Shown: positions 50,345 to 62,045 of the stretch, in pieces
Numbering within the stretch: the first letter of the stretch is position 1
How the letters are laid out: every line of letters begins with the position of its first letter
DNA from: Bolinopsis microptera
Taxonomy: Eukaryota; Ctenophora; Tentaculata; Lobata; Bolinopsidae
Length of the DNA stretch: 64,000 nucleotides
Direction: 5' to 3'
Assembly: GCF_026151205.1 (NCBI RefSeq)
Contig: NC_087074.1
Span: 2,418,001-2,482,000 of the forward strand
Position numbers and translations under genes: made by a program
Notes under the pieces: generated by a model
Database searches by the model: none
What the model was told of the DNA's origin: nothing
Seen by the model: the letters and a program-made list of their open reading frames with translations, nothing else

Positions 50345-51480
50345 CTGTGATCTGACTAAGACTGATATTAATATTCGATTACCAATGCAACATACATATT
50401 ATATGGTTACAATTTACGGAAAGCACCTAATAATTATCACGTAGCTTAGGACGTAGGACGTAAGTCAGATGACCAAATGAATAGTAAATATAGAAGCTTT
50501 CAACTTTTCTTAAATTAGTTAGACAATCGCAAAATTAGAAGCCTGGAATATTCTATATCGACTTGAAATAATGTACAACCGCCCACAAAACTAAACAAAC
50601 TAAACACTTAAGTAAAGCTGATAAGCAGTGACTACAAATACTTATCAAACAAAAATGCACTTATCAGTTTTAAAACTGCTGTGTCCCATTACTGTAAAGT
50701 GTAAATTGATAACGCTAAAAAATCTCGTTAAATAGTGACGGTAAGTGGTAACACTGAAAGCATAATATTATCTCTTCTACATACCAGCTTAATCTGTAAA
50801 CACGACCAAATGTATCAAATGAGATGCGCTGTTCAGTGTTCACAGTCAACTCATTACTCAAGCCTGGTGTAGAGTTATTTCTACAGGCTACAGCAGGAGT
50901 AAGCAATAGGCACTGAGAAGTGAGAGACCTATAACAGGCTACATCCTCGAAAGTCGAAACAAGTGACCACACTTGTGAGTTGTGAACCAATCTCTATCGA
51001 GGAAGTTTCAAAGCAAGTCTGTGATTTAAAGAACTAACGGACTTAGTTCGGTGCCCAACGAAAACATAGAGAGCCCTACGATACGGCTCTCTTATCTCCA
51101 CATGAGTGATAAGACGAGGAGGGACACTGGCTAGTGGCTAAGAGTGCCAAACAGACTACGGAAGAGAACGAATGGAACCCGATGGTATCTTGGCCTGGCT
51201 ATTTATAGGCAATGCGTGCTGAGATGCAGCCCGGGAGCGAATCAGAGTGCGGGATCGATATCACGTGATTATTTGAAAGCCAATAGAAACGCTCTATTTG
51301 TGTCATGTGACTTACAAACAGCGGCGCTTGACAGGGTTGTTCGCAAGCAGCCACTGTCTAGTACAGTGCTAATCACCGTCTGGCGTCTAGAGCTGAGTCA
51401 CGTGATTGTCTAGAGTCCAGGATGGAGTCACGTGTGTAAGCTACCCTGAACACGTGACCTTCATATTCTGTCACAATCTT
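50345..51480. other. Intergenic DNA with a cluster of CACGTG motifs
   Basis: No exon was recognised. CACGTG occurs at 51263, 51399, 51429 and 51451, four times within 200 bp, three of them in the longer context GTCACGTG or CACGTGAC. This could be an E-box control cluster, but no adjacent gene start is evident. Confidence 0.4.
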
Positions 51481-51507
51481 CAGTTAAACAAAAATTTGTT
51501 TCAAAAT

Positions 51508-52080
51508 TCGTATATCGAGCTTCGAAAACCGAAAAAAATATTTTTGGCTCATAATGATCAGGGTAGCATGAAACATGAACAAAAGTAGTTTCCAAGAAAA
51601 CTTTGAAAATTTTCGATCCGAGTCATTCTCGATACGTACCTCTGAAAGCAGAGCTCCCGAGGTCGGATTGCGAAGGGGAGGCCTGCCTTCCGAGATCGCA
51701 TTACAAAGGGGAACCCTCGAGTCCAAAATCGTATATCGAACTTCGAAAACCGAAAAAAATATTTTTGGCTCAAAATTATCAGGGTAGCATGAAACATGAA
51801 CAAAAGTAGTTTCTAGGAAAACTTTGAAAATTTTTGACTTAGACAATTTTTGGTCCTAGTCATTCCCGATACGTACCTCGGAAAGCAGAGCTCCCGCTTC
51901 CGAGGTCGGATTGCGAAGGGGAGGCCTGCCTTCCGAGATCGCATTATAAAGGGGAACCCTCGAGTCCAAAATCGTATATCGAACTTCGAAAACCGAAAAA
52001 AATATTTTTGGCTCATAATGATCAGGGTAGCATGAAACATGAACAAAAGTAGTTTCCAGGAAAACTTTAAACATTTTTGA
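51508..52080. repeat. Tandem array of 221-243-bp units, about 2.4 copies
   Basis: Units begin TATATCGAACTTCGAAAACC (51511, 51732, 51975) and contain GGCTCATAATGATCAGGGTA and GAAGGGGAGGCCTGCCTTCC. The last unit is partial. The short ORFs on both strands repeat with the unit and are not genes. Confidence 0.88.
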
Positions 52081-52274
52081 CTTAGAAAATTTTTGACTTG
52101 AAAATTTTTCGGGAAAAAGATTTTTTTTCCAAAAATTTTAGAAACCTAATTTAAAAAGTTGGCCCTTTTTGGCCCCTGGCCCAGATTTCATGGGGGGTCG
52201 ATGGCCCCCCTGCCCCCTCACCGCTTCCTACACCCCTGCAAAAAGGGCTCTGGGGCAATGTTTAAATTTTGGTT

Positions 52275-52530
52275 TCAGATTAGTTGAGATTTTGGAACCA
52301 CTTGAGACAAATTTGGAACCACACTTTTGTAGCCGTATTTATGCTTGTACTGACTTGGACCAGGGGAATATTTTGCACTTCTAAGTGGCTGTAAATGTTA
52401 GTACATGTGTCCCTCTACCATATCAGATAGATTCCAAATCAGTACAAGCATAAATACGGCTACAAAAGCCTTGTCTCACTTTTTTCTCAATTCTGTCTCA
52501 TGGTTCCAAATTGGTTCCAAAATCTCGGAT
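52275..52530. repeat. Foldback/MITE-like inverted repeat
   Basis: Left-arm words GAGATTTTGGAACCACTTGA, GTAGCCGTATTTATGCTTGT and ACTGA recur inverted on the right as TCAGTACAAGCATAAATACG, GGTTCCAAA and CCAAAATCTC. The loop is about 70 bp. No coding capacity. Confidence 0.75.
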
Positions 52531-53797
52531 TCATGAACATCCACGAGTACATTAATTCAGAGTTGTCAGGCTATCGCCAGTCAATTACAAAAAATTGCTT
52601 GCCGAGTTCCAAAATCTCAGTCTCTGTGTTCAATTTATCATACCAAGCTATTGTACCTTGCCTAATTATTTATGTAAATAATTTGCATAGGTTTCTGACT
52701 TAGTAAACGATATTTAGACATGAGCTTTCCACGACCCAAATTTCAAAGTTTTTACTGAATTTTTCTTGAATGGTCATCTAACAAGGCCACTGAAGATGGC
52801 ACAAGACACGATTGAGGTACTCAAAGTTCTATTCCCAAAAAAAAAAGCTTTGATAAACCGGCCCCCCAACCGAAATTTCGCGGTTTTGACTGAACGTTTG
52901 ACCAGTGACCAATCAGTGAGGTCGGTGAGAGTGACACAAGTCGCCATGAAGATTGGAGGTATATTGTCTCGATTAAACTCATGGTTACTTTGTATCCTAA
53001 ATATTTCATGCTGGTTTGTACCACTTCCTTGATTTATTATCCTTGATTTATTATCCAATCCTCGGGATTGTAGGCCTATTGCCAGGTGCTGGAGGAATAT
53101 TATTGAAGATAATGTTCAATAATAGAACAATGGCAATCGAATATATCTGAAATGGTTGTACTGCTCGATATAAAATCACTCTGTAATTTAAAGGTTTGTC
53201 GTCCTAATAAAGGAGGTCGTGAAATCTCCGATCCCCGAAAGCCGACCCCTCACCCTAAATATAAAGGCAGAAATCCGGTATCGGGTCTGATTCACTTCAA
53301 ATTTATTGTGAACTTGAAATAAGATCCCTCGTTATATAACAAATAACAAAAGCCGGGCGATTACAGAGGATGCATATTTATTCATTGTCGTAAGTTGCAA
53401 GTCGTAAGTCGTAAGTCGTAAGTTGTTAGGTGATATGAATGGGTCACAATCCCATGATTGACCGTATCTTTAATTTGTCTAGTTTCTTTAGCTAATATAT
53501 GTCTTTCCACACAAGAACCACAATATAGTTACTGACAACTAGCAAAACAACTCTGCAAATTATGTCAACAACTTTTCCTTCAAGATTTTAGTATTTTGCC
53601 TTTTCCCGAAAAGTAGGAAGTTCAATATTCATTATTCATCCTGATTAAATAAAGGAACAATTTACAAACAACTCTTTTACATTTCACTACAGTGCACATC
53701 GTAAGTTTTTTTGCAAATTTGTGACCTGTTTGTTTATTTTTCTGTAGATTCTGCTACTTAAAAAATTTGTTAACCTAATATATAACTCTCCTAGAAA
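52531..53797. other. Intergenic DNA upstream of the integrin gene
   Basis: No exon was recognised. A short tandem run of GTCGTAAGT lies at about 53389-53430. Promoter elements for the integrin gene could not be placed. Confidence 0.4.
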
Positions 53798-56700
53798 ATG
53801 CTCCTCATAGTTGTTATACTCTTGCCGATGATCAGTAGCTATAACATAGACACTGAGAAGTACGTGGTACTGGACGGGGAGTTGGGAGAGTTTGGATTCA
53901 GTCTAGCTACTTCCTCAGATATGATATTTGTTGGTGCTCCTAAAGATAACAAACTAAGAGGATCTCTTTACATGTGTCCTCTTGGAGGTATTTCTATATT
54001 TTTTGTAGGTATTTGTATAACTTTTTTCTCTACAAATTCGATGCTATGAACCGTTAAATATTCGAACTGGAAGTCGATTAAATGAGGTTTTTGCGTGAAA
54101 TCAAAACAGCTTTATGTTCAAAACTTTATACGTACAATGTACATTCCCCCTTTAGGTTTAAAGAAAGGCACGGCGACACACACCGTCAGCAAGACAGACA
54201 AATGCACAGAGTATCCCAACATTCCTCAACCTGACGACACAGATGATACAACTGTAACAAATCAGGGTCTGGGAGAGACTGTAACACTAGACCGAGATAG
54301 GAAAAAGCTTGTAATCTGTGCTCCTCGTTACAAGTCACGTGACTTCTCTTTCTGTGAGATGAGTGATCAAGAGAGGCTGACTAACGTTAGAGGAGTATGC
54401 TATGAAATAGATATTGATAACAATGATGTTTTGTTGAAAACCCATGATTATTGCAGGGGATCAAGTGCGTGGCAGAGTGTCAAGGAAGTAGACGGAGGAA
54501 TTGAGTTACAAGCTTTTCAGAATGACAATGTTTGTCTTCAACTAAGACACGCTAGTAGTTCTGAAATTGATGACAAACTAGTGTTTCATCGAGAAGATGG
54601 TGGTAAAAAGGTACTCGCTATAAAATACAGTTTCGAGAAGGAACTGTTTGAGCTGACCCTTGGTTCACAAGACTCTGTAGAAGTCAGTTGTGAACCAAAC
54701 AGCCTTGCCATAGGTCTCCTTGTAGGTGATAAACTGAGATTTTACTGCAACGGTAAGAGAGCATCACAAGACTTTGACCTGAGTTTAGGAGGATCTTTAC
54801 AAAAGACGACGTTAGAGGGACCCTCAGAATACTGGGTAGAAGGTTTCAAAAGCTTCACACTTTTAACGAACCACAAAAATAAACTCCTGAATCTAGATAC
54901 CTGCATGCTCGGATACTCAGCCAGATTCGATCCTGATAATATTCTAGTCTTATCAGCTCCCGGTTACAATAGATATAAATATCCTGGAAGTTACGGTGGG
55001 TCCCTATTCTTTGGAGAAGATTTCATGGAAGAGTTAAGTAATGGTGATGACGTTGAACAGATTACTGAGAAAGGGTTGATGTTTCGATCTTTACGATTTG
55101 GTTCCACATATTGGGCGGTAATATCTGGTGTCTCAAGAGAAAAATCAGCTCCTAATCGTGGTGTAATGATATTAAGGAACAAACTTTTCCACAGTTTAAT
55201 TTCGGATGAAACTCCTCTGACAGGATTTGGGGCGGCTTTGTTGCTCTGGAAAAGTGAGACCATCCTTCAACTTGTTGTTTCTGCTCCTTTCTCCACTTAC
55301 GATGATCAACTCGACTGTGGGGTTGTGTATATCTACACCTTTCAAAACTCCCAACATTTTCAGCTGGAACACTCTATTCGTGGTGCTTGTGGTGGGTTTG
55401 GTGCGACTATTGAGGATATAGGAGATTTGGATGGTGATGGGTTCTCTGACATCGCAGTCGGAGCTGTGTATGATAATTCTGTTCACATAATCAGGGGCAC
55501 ATCAAACGGCTTGCAAACCTCTATATCTCAGACTATCGAACCCCAAGTGCCTCTTCAAAGCTACATAAGTATGTTCGGATTTGCAGTTTCAGGACATGCC
55601 GGGGTTGTTGCTGTATCGGATCCAATGTTTAACAAAGTTTACATTTATAAAACTCTTGAGGTGTTGGAACTATCAACTGATATAACGTGCGGTGATGTTC
55701 TTGATATAGATGCAGACAACAATTCAGTGAATTGTGAAATTTGTTCTTCTCTTCTATCAAGAAGTAGTAATTCTCCTTTAACTTATCCTGTTAATATTAC
55801 TGTGAGCTGGACGACAAACAACAAACATGTTATTGAACGTAAAGGAGGACTGAGTGAAGTGATGAGCCATTTAATAGATGAATCTTGTGTAAATCTGGAG
55901 TTCTTACGTCGTTCAGATATTGATATCCGATCTTTTGATATTACATATGATCTGGAGTTACGGTTCAGTTTTAGTCAAGGTCCAGATCAGAGACAGGGAG
56001 AATTGCAGCAATAGCTCCAGAAACCTTGACAGAGGAAATCAGAGTTATTGAGACGACCAGCGTTTGTGGGGATAAGTATTGTGAGGCTGACTTTGGTATT
56101 AAAGTGGATTGGGAGATCGTGAGATGGGGACAGACTGAAATATTTGAAGTTATTTCTGATAAAGTTGAAATTCAAGAGAAAACTATTTACCATGGCAGCG
56201 GGAAGGAAGCACTGATATTCAATGTAACTGTGGAGATAATCACAGGTCGATTTATTGACGAAATTCTTGTTCTTGATTTGGGAAAGAATTTTGCTGTGAG
56301 ATACTCAGTAACAAATTGCAATGATTTCTTTCAGAGGTCTAAGATATTGATATATATAACAGAGGATATCGGTCTCTGCAGCTCTGGTGCAATTCAGTGC
56401 GATGAAGGCAGTTATCTAATGTGCTCAATCTCAGGTGAATCAGATGACACCAAAAAGGTCTTTCAGCTCCAAATACCTGTCATTCCACCTACTTACACCG
56501 TGGAAGAAATGCAACTAAACATAGCAGTAAAACCAGTGAGAAACAAAGAACTTGATTCTCAAAACAATGCATTGACCATAGTTCTGCCGTTTTCTGACAA
56601 AAGTGCTTAAGTAACACAAGGTTCATTTTGTGCAAATTGACTTTAAAGATTTCAATTCTGTAATTGCTCTGGGCTAGCTGCTGTCAAATTTAAACTGCAC

Positions 56701-59700
56701 CCACTATGTTTCTAAGGTGCTTTGTCGACTTTTGAGACTTATGACAAGGTTTCATCATCCTAACTTCTCGGAAAGTGCCTAAAAATCACAAATTATAGTT
56801 TGAATTTCTTAGAAAAGTGCTTAAGTACAGTCACATTGGCAAATACTACATGTTCTGATGAAAATGGCCCGTTCAAACCATTGGTCATCGAAAGTAAAAC
56901 GAAAAATTAGCCTAAAACTGTTGTGATGAAACATTGGTTGTAAATAGGGGACACGCTGAAATAGAAAATTTGAAATTTCGTTTTCTGAGAAAAGTGCTTA
57001 AGTACAGCCACATCAGCAAAAGCTCCATGTTCTGATGAAAATGACCCGTTCAAACCATTGGTCATCGAAAGTGAAACGAAAAATTAGCCTAAAACTGTTG
57101 TGATGAAACATTGGTTGTAAATAGGGGGACACGCTGAAATAGAAAATTTAAAAATTTCGTTTTCTGAGAAAAGTGCTTAAGTACAGCCACATTAGTGGGA
57201 ACTTTATCTGCGATCATTCTGACCTAAAATTTTACGACAAATTGATTGGTGATGGTTTAAGAACACGAAAACACTCCCTTCTCCCGAGCGGATTAAAAAA
57301 TAGTCGGAATTCTACCAGCACTTCAACGAAGAGTTGATTGGTGAAAGTACGGGATAATAATAAATAAATTTCTGGTAACTCGGTAATCTGCCGATGCACA
57401 TCTGGGGCACACCTGGGGCACACCTGGGGCACAAACTCGGGCACACCTGGGGCACACCTCGGGCACACCTGGGGCACAAAGCACACCTCGGGCACACCTC
57501 GGGCAGAACCACCTGGGGCACACCTCGGGCACATCTCGGGCACATCTCGGGCAAAATTCGGGCATGGTAATTGGGAAACCTTGGGAAAAGAACCTGTGCA
57601 CATCTCGGGCACACCTCGGGCAATTTCTTTCTTTAGAAATTAAATTAAGAACTCAGATGAGGCTTCCTTCATAAAGACCAATGATTTGCGAATTATTGAT
57701 ATCGTAACGCGGGGCAAAGAAAAACAAGCGTATAAAAATGTAACATAATTGTAAGTAATGCTGTACATAAATAAATGGTAAATAATACAAGAAATAGATG
57801 ATTTTTAGTCAAACACTCGATTAAGATCTGTTATATCTGTACTATCAGGCAAGTTCATCCAGGATACCCTACTACTCAAGGCCATAAGCCTGCACAGTTT
57901 ACGAATAATGTCTTGTTTTTTGGGAGTAGCTATCCCCCGGGGCTCTTCCTGGGCGAAAGCTATTTTGCAACCTATGGAAATGAGTCTCTCGTCTTTTTGT
58001 CTGAGAAATGGAGTGACATGAAGGGAAGCCTCGTCATGATTTGTTTTCCATTCAATTTCTACAGACCCACGCTGGAAACTTACAACTTTAACATCTTTAG
58101 TTTTTTAGTTGCTTGTTCCGTAGGACCTTGGCCACGATTCAAAGTCTGTGCAGTTCATGCTTATCGCAGTACCCACCTGTTCAACTGCCTGAACAAAGTC
58201 CTTATAATCATGAAGTTGACCTGATTGTTTAATGGACAACTCCACTTTATGGTGGAATGAGTCTGCACTCATAAAGGTGTGCACTGGCTCTAGATACTTG
58301 ACCGTTATCTTGTCCAGTTGATAATTGAACATAGGGCAGTAAATAAAGTCCAACACTTGTTTTGAGCAGAACAATTGTCTGCCCAAAAAATGATCTCCCT
58401 GCTACCACCAATCTTGCCAACTGTCAAAATGTTTTATTGCCCTTATCCAAGTCGAGGACACATTCTCATCTTTCCTTCCTGCGATTGACTCATTCCAAAG
58501 AATCGCTAAAGGAGCTCCGTCTGACCCCAGCCTCGCGAAGGTCTCGTTAAATGTGACAAGGCGTCTTGTAAAAATCGCCTCCTTGTACTCCGGCATGTGT
58601 GGTAGTAAAAGAAAGTTCTCCATATCAACAGAGAAGGAGCAGTGAAGCAAATCGCTTCTATCTCTTTGGTAATGTTCCCTTGCCTGTCGATAATCCCGCC
58701 AGTCTCAACTTATAAGAGAATAAAAAATTTTAAAGCAAATTATGACGTATATTTTGAAACGTTCTGCATTGACAAATCGGCAATTTTGACGGCGAAGCTA
58801 GCGTTTCTGAAGTTTATGACCATCACCAATCGATCCGCCGTGAAAATTTAGATTTGTTAGTACCGATTATATAGTTTCAGTTGGCAGAATCGACATTTAA
58901 TTAAACGTATAATGGCACTTAAGCACTTTTGTGAGAAAACGAGCCCGTTTTCACAAAAGTGCTTAAGTGACATAAATTGTTTTTTCCCAGGCCAAAAGAC
59001 CCACGATCACCAAATTGCCGTCACTAGGCCAGTTTTGGACGTAGAAAACAATGCCACCGTTTTCAGTTCCCGAAATGGCACCATTTTTGAAATAAACGGC
59101 ACCCGTTTTCCAAAATGTTACTTAAGCACTTTTCTCAGAAAAATGACCATTTTTTGCATTTTAGGGGGTTCCAAAAAGAGGGTTTTGGGGGGTCGGCGAA
59201 TGTATCCAATGGTCCTCAGGGATAGTTCTCGACCCAAAAACAAAAGTTAGACCAAAAAACCCGAAATTTCCAAAATGTTACTTAAGCACTTTTGTCAGAA
59301 AACGGCAGAGTTATCCCTATTATTAACGTCCTAAATTTGGAAGTTAGTTTTGCTCTTCAACCACCAGAACAGAAAAGGATCCATTTAAGAGATTACAGGT
59401 CAAAGTCATCAACTCTCCAAGGATACGGACCAGAACAAACTTTGCTGATTCAGTTTCAGAATAGAGGAACCCCTACAGTGCAGCACATACAAGTTTCAGT
59501 TCTCTACCCTGTTAATTACAAAGGAGAGGAAATGATATATATTAACAACTTGACCATCACTGCCAGAACATTTAATTGTACTCTAAACACAGACAAAGCT
59601 ATCAACTATAGGAAGCTGACAGATGTTTACGAAAAAGATTCCAAAACTAAGTTAGATGAGCTCCACCCTCCTTCCTTGGTGAAGTGCAGTCATAACTGGA

Positions 59701-60053
59701 TGTGTGTCAATTTGGTTTGTTCGCTGCAAAACATCCAACAAAACAAAGCAGCTTACATGACTGTAGATTCTTACCTAAACGCTGAAGCAGCAAGTGTATA
59801 TTCCAACATAAGCTTCACCATCAGTTACACAACAAAGCTTCTTGACAGACAGAGCCTCGCTATAGAAAAGAGGAAGTTCCAAGAAATTAAGTCGATCGTG
59901 AAAGTGATCAAGACAGCCAGTGCACTGTGGTACATTGTTGGGTCAGTTGTCGGAGGTTCTATTCTCTTGGTCTTGTTAACATTAGTCTTGTTGCGATGTG
60001 GGTTCTTCACACGAAAAGACAGAGAACAGGTTAAATTGTTGAGAACTCGGTAG
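53798..60053 (+). CDS. Integrin alpha subunit gene, interrupted by a transposon
   Basis: Cell-surface adhesion receptor subunit that pairs with an integrin beta. Exon 1 (53798-53987) has the signal peptide (MLLIVVILLPMISS) and the first FG-GAP blade. Exon 2 starts at 54156. Seven propeller blades can be followed, including VICAPRY (blade 2), FGATIEDIGDLDGDGFSDIA with the calcium loop (blade 6) and MFGFAVSGHAGVVAVSDP (blade 7). No vWA (I) domain signature was seen. Thigh/calf sequence follows. The last part (59313-60053) has the transmembrane helix (ALWYIVGSVVGGSILLVLL) and the RCGFFTR form of the conserved GFFKR motif. Two breaks exist: a frame change near 55980-56008, and a 2,725-bp insertion after 56583. 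If both are discounted the protein would be about 1,109 aa, normal for the family. Confidence 0.85.
55980..56008 (+). other. 29-nt GT-AG stretch or frameshift in the integrin CDS
   Basis: The frame before (LRFSFSQ) and the frame after (IAPETLTEEIRVIETTSVCG) differ. The 29 bases from GTCCAG to TTGCAG start with GT, end with AG, and removing them restores frame exactly. Such a short intron would be unusual, since the other introns here are 86 nt or longer. A one-base assembly error is equally possible. Confidence 0.45.
57398..57625. repeat. 11-bp minisatellite inside the transposon
   Basis: Imperfect head-to-tail copies of CACACCTGGGGCA / CACACCTCGGGCA. Three overlapping minus-strand frames are open across it (Cys-Pro-Arg-rich), which is a repeat artefact. 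Confidence 0.85.
58105..58650 (-). pseudogene. Remnant of the transposon's own protein-coding gene
   Basis: Two minus-strand open stretches, 58650-58402 (LVTFNETFARLGSDGAPLAI, LWNESIAGRKDENVSSTW) and 58386-58105 (YLEPVHTFMSADSFHHKVEL, YKDFVQAVEQVG), look like parts of one protein with a stop between and sequence missing. The pattern recalls a family of uncharacterised transposon-associated proteins (DUF7869-like, low certainty). The copy is not functional. Confidence 0.5.
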
Positions 60054-60720
60054 TGAGAGCAGCAGTGTTGACTTCAGTAGCAGAAGTGACTTCAATTGTT
60101 GATCCTACTCCATCTCCTGGGACAAAAGTTCAAGATAAGCAAAGCTTCAATTGATTAATCAGTCAAACTTTGTGTATCATTTTGACAAGTTAAATTGTAT
60201 TGTGTACTTTGGAATTACAAAAAAGCATGTTTTGATATTTCTAATCAAATCAGTCGGGGACATTCAGTATAATAATTTCAAAGAATTGGAATCAATTCTA
60301 AGTAAATAAATGTAAGAGTTGTAAGTAAATTGGAAGACTTGAAAGGTTGAATAAAATAAAAAGCCTAAATAAAAATTCCTTGTAAACTTTAAACTGTTAA
60401 AGTTCCACATTTTTAAAATACTGATAGCATGGACAAAAACCACTATGAAAGATAAAAGGGGCAGTTAAATTTAAATGGGAAAACTGGAAGTTCATAATGG
60501 AGTCATTCCATTTAATCTTATTCTTCGCGTGAATCATAATTAGTGTTTTTATATTGCATTGGATATTCTGGGCATGCAGAACGTGATACTTGTTTTGCGA
60601 TATAAATTAACATATTATAGAAATTTAAATAATTTTGGTAACAATTGACCATTTTCATCAGTTACTGATTACATGTAATGTGTTTACTGATGTTGACTGA
60701 AATTTACGATGTTAATGTCC
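60054..60720 (+). other. Integrin 3' untranslated region and spacer
   Basis: After the stop at 60053 there are several AATAAA signals (for example about 60304, 60350 and 60367). No further gene was recognised. Confidence 0.5.
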
Positions 60721-60863
60721 ATGTCAATCTTTCGCAGCTAGGTGTGGCCTAGTGCAGATTGCAGTGCATCGCCGATTTAACGAGTTGTTCATGATTGCAG
60801 AAAAACATTATTTTACGTTCGCACGGCCGCGGCCCAGTAATCAGTAATGCATTGCGCTACAAT
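60721..60863 (+). mobile_element. SINE-like dispersed repeat, copy 2
   Basis: Shares ATGTCAATCtTTCGCAGC, GTGCATCGCCGAT, GCGGCCCAGTA and GCATTGCGCTACAA blocks with 20811-20925, with insertions between blocks. An old, diverged copy. Confidence 0.55.
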
Positions 60864-61449
60864 TGACAATCAACAATGATCAATGATCATGTTGAGTGTT
60901 TAAAATGTTTGTAAATCATAATTGTTGCCATGCTACAAGTTTAAAATTTATGTTGATCGTTTTAAATTGTCCATTGTTAATGGACCAGCCCGGCGCGGCG
61001 CGCGCTATTTTGGGCTACTTAAAAGAAATTTAGACGAGTAACATCATATATTCGTCAACGTTTCAGAAAATTAAATTATCATTTTTTTATGATTTCAATT
61101 TTTAAAAGCTAAAAAAGTTGTTTATTAACGTTTAATGGAAATTTAGCATTTGCCAATTTAATTTATAAGCAACAAGTTCAAAGTAAGTTTTAAATTATTT
61201 TTGATTCTTGAAAAAATTAATTTAGTTCGATTTTAAACATGCAATGTAATTATGTATTATACAAATATTTAGTTTAAATTATAAATGTACTTTGAATGCA
61301 AATAATAAATATAACCACAATAATTGATAATCAAAAAACTAAAAATAAACTAAAAATTATGCGCGCCGCGCAATTTTTCATTTTCCCTGATTACATTTTT
61401 GTTGTATACTATAGCTGATCTCACTGTTGGCAAAAAGGAATTTGATTAT
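60864..61449. other. AT-rich spacer
   Basis: No gene was recognised. Two short GCGCGCCGCGC-type GC patches interrupt otherwise very AT-rich DNA. Confidence 0.4.
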
Positions 61450-61552
61450 ATGAAACGTTTACCTGAGGACCCCAGGCTATTATGTTCATTAACATAAATA
61501 AAGATTTGGCGGAATGACAGGCTGAGCGCGGCCCAGTAAATGAAACGTTTAC
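61450..61552 (+). mobile_element. 77-bp element with perfect 13-bp target duplication
   Basis: Element 61463-61539, from CTGAGGACCCCAGG to GCGGCCCAGTAA, flanked by ATGAAACGTTTAC on both sides (61450-61462 and 61540-61552). This is the clearest copy for defining the family ends. It keeps the TATGTTCATTAACATA and GATTTGGCGGAATG blocks. Confidence 0.88.
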
Positions 61553-62045
61553 TTCAGGAGAAGAAAATGGGATTAGCAAAGATATTATCCAATAATAAAC
61601 GATATGTTGACGATTTATTTATTATTAACTACCCTTACTTTCATAAATTGATTAAAGATATTTATCCTAATTCATTGGAGATAGAACGAGCTGGTTCCAA
61701 TAATAAAATTATTAAATACCTTGATTTAAATATTAATATTTCCACAGAAGGACTAGAAATATCAGTGTATAACAAAACTGATGATTTTAATTTTCATGTT
61801 GTATCCCTTACATTTCCTCACAGTAACATCCCAACCGAGGTTGGCTACAACGTTTTTTCAAGTCAAATTCTTAGATATGGTAATGTTTGCACTAGATTGT
61901 ATATCTTTACCCCCATCTTCACAAGATATTCAAAATTCTAATTGATAGAGGATATAGCCGTGATAGACTGATTAAAGGTATTAAACGTTGTCTGAAGAAA
62001 TATAATAACGTTTTCAGGAAGTTCGGTATTCTAGATGACCATAAC
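61450..62045 (+). pseudogene. Reverse transcriptase fragment with YVDD box
   Basis: The stretch 61540-61941 encodes RYVDDLFIIN, IYPNSLEIERAG, KYLDLNINIS and the NKTDDFNFHVVSL to NIPTEVGYNVFSSQILRYG segment. This pattern is common in animal retroelements, possibly Penelope-like or another RT family. After a frame change near 61900 the sequence continues as RGYSRDRLIKGIKRCLKKYN up to about 62045. The upstream part is missing, and a 77-bp element has split the fragment at ATGAAACGTTTAC. It is a dead fragment. Confidence 0.65.

Larger units (their letters stand above)
56580..59312. mobile_element. 2.7-kb DNA transposon inserted in the integrin coding sequence
   Basis: Element 56584-59308, with AGTT repeated on both sides (56580-56583 and 59309-59312). 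Terminal inverted repeats of about 32 bp start CTGCCGTTTTCTGACAAAAG. The word AAGTGCTTAAGTAC or its complement recurs as subterminal repeats at about 56816, 57000 and 57176 on the left, and about 58917, 58956, 59123 and 59279 on the right. A GC-rich minisatellite and remnants of a minus-strand gene lie inside. A 4-bp target duplication that is not TTAA, together with palindromic subterminal repeats, does not let me name the superfamily with confidence. Confidence 0.85.

Noticed and set aside
51484-52074. Overlapping ORFs in the 221-243-bp tandem array
   Set aside because: They recur with the repeat unit on both strands and show no coding signature.
57232-57623. Three overlapping Cys/Pro-rich minus-strand ORFs
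   Set aside because: They only reflect an 11-bp minisatellite inside a transposon.
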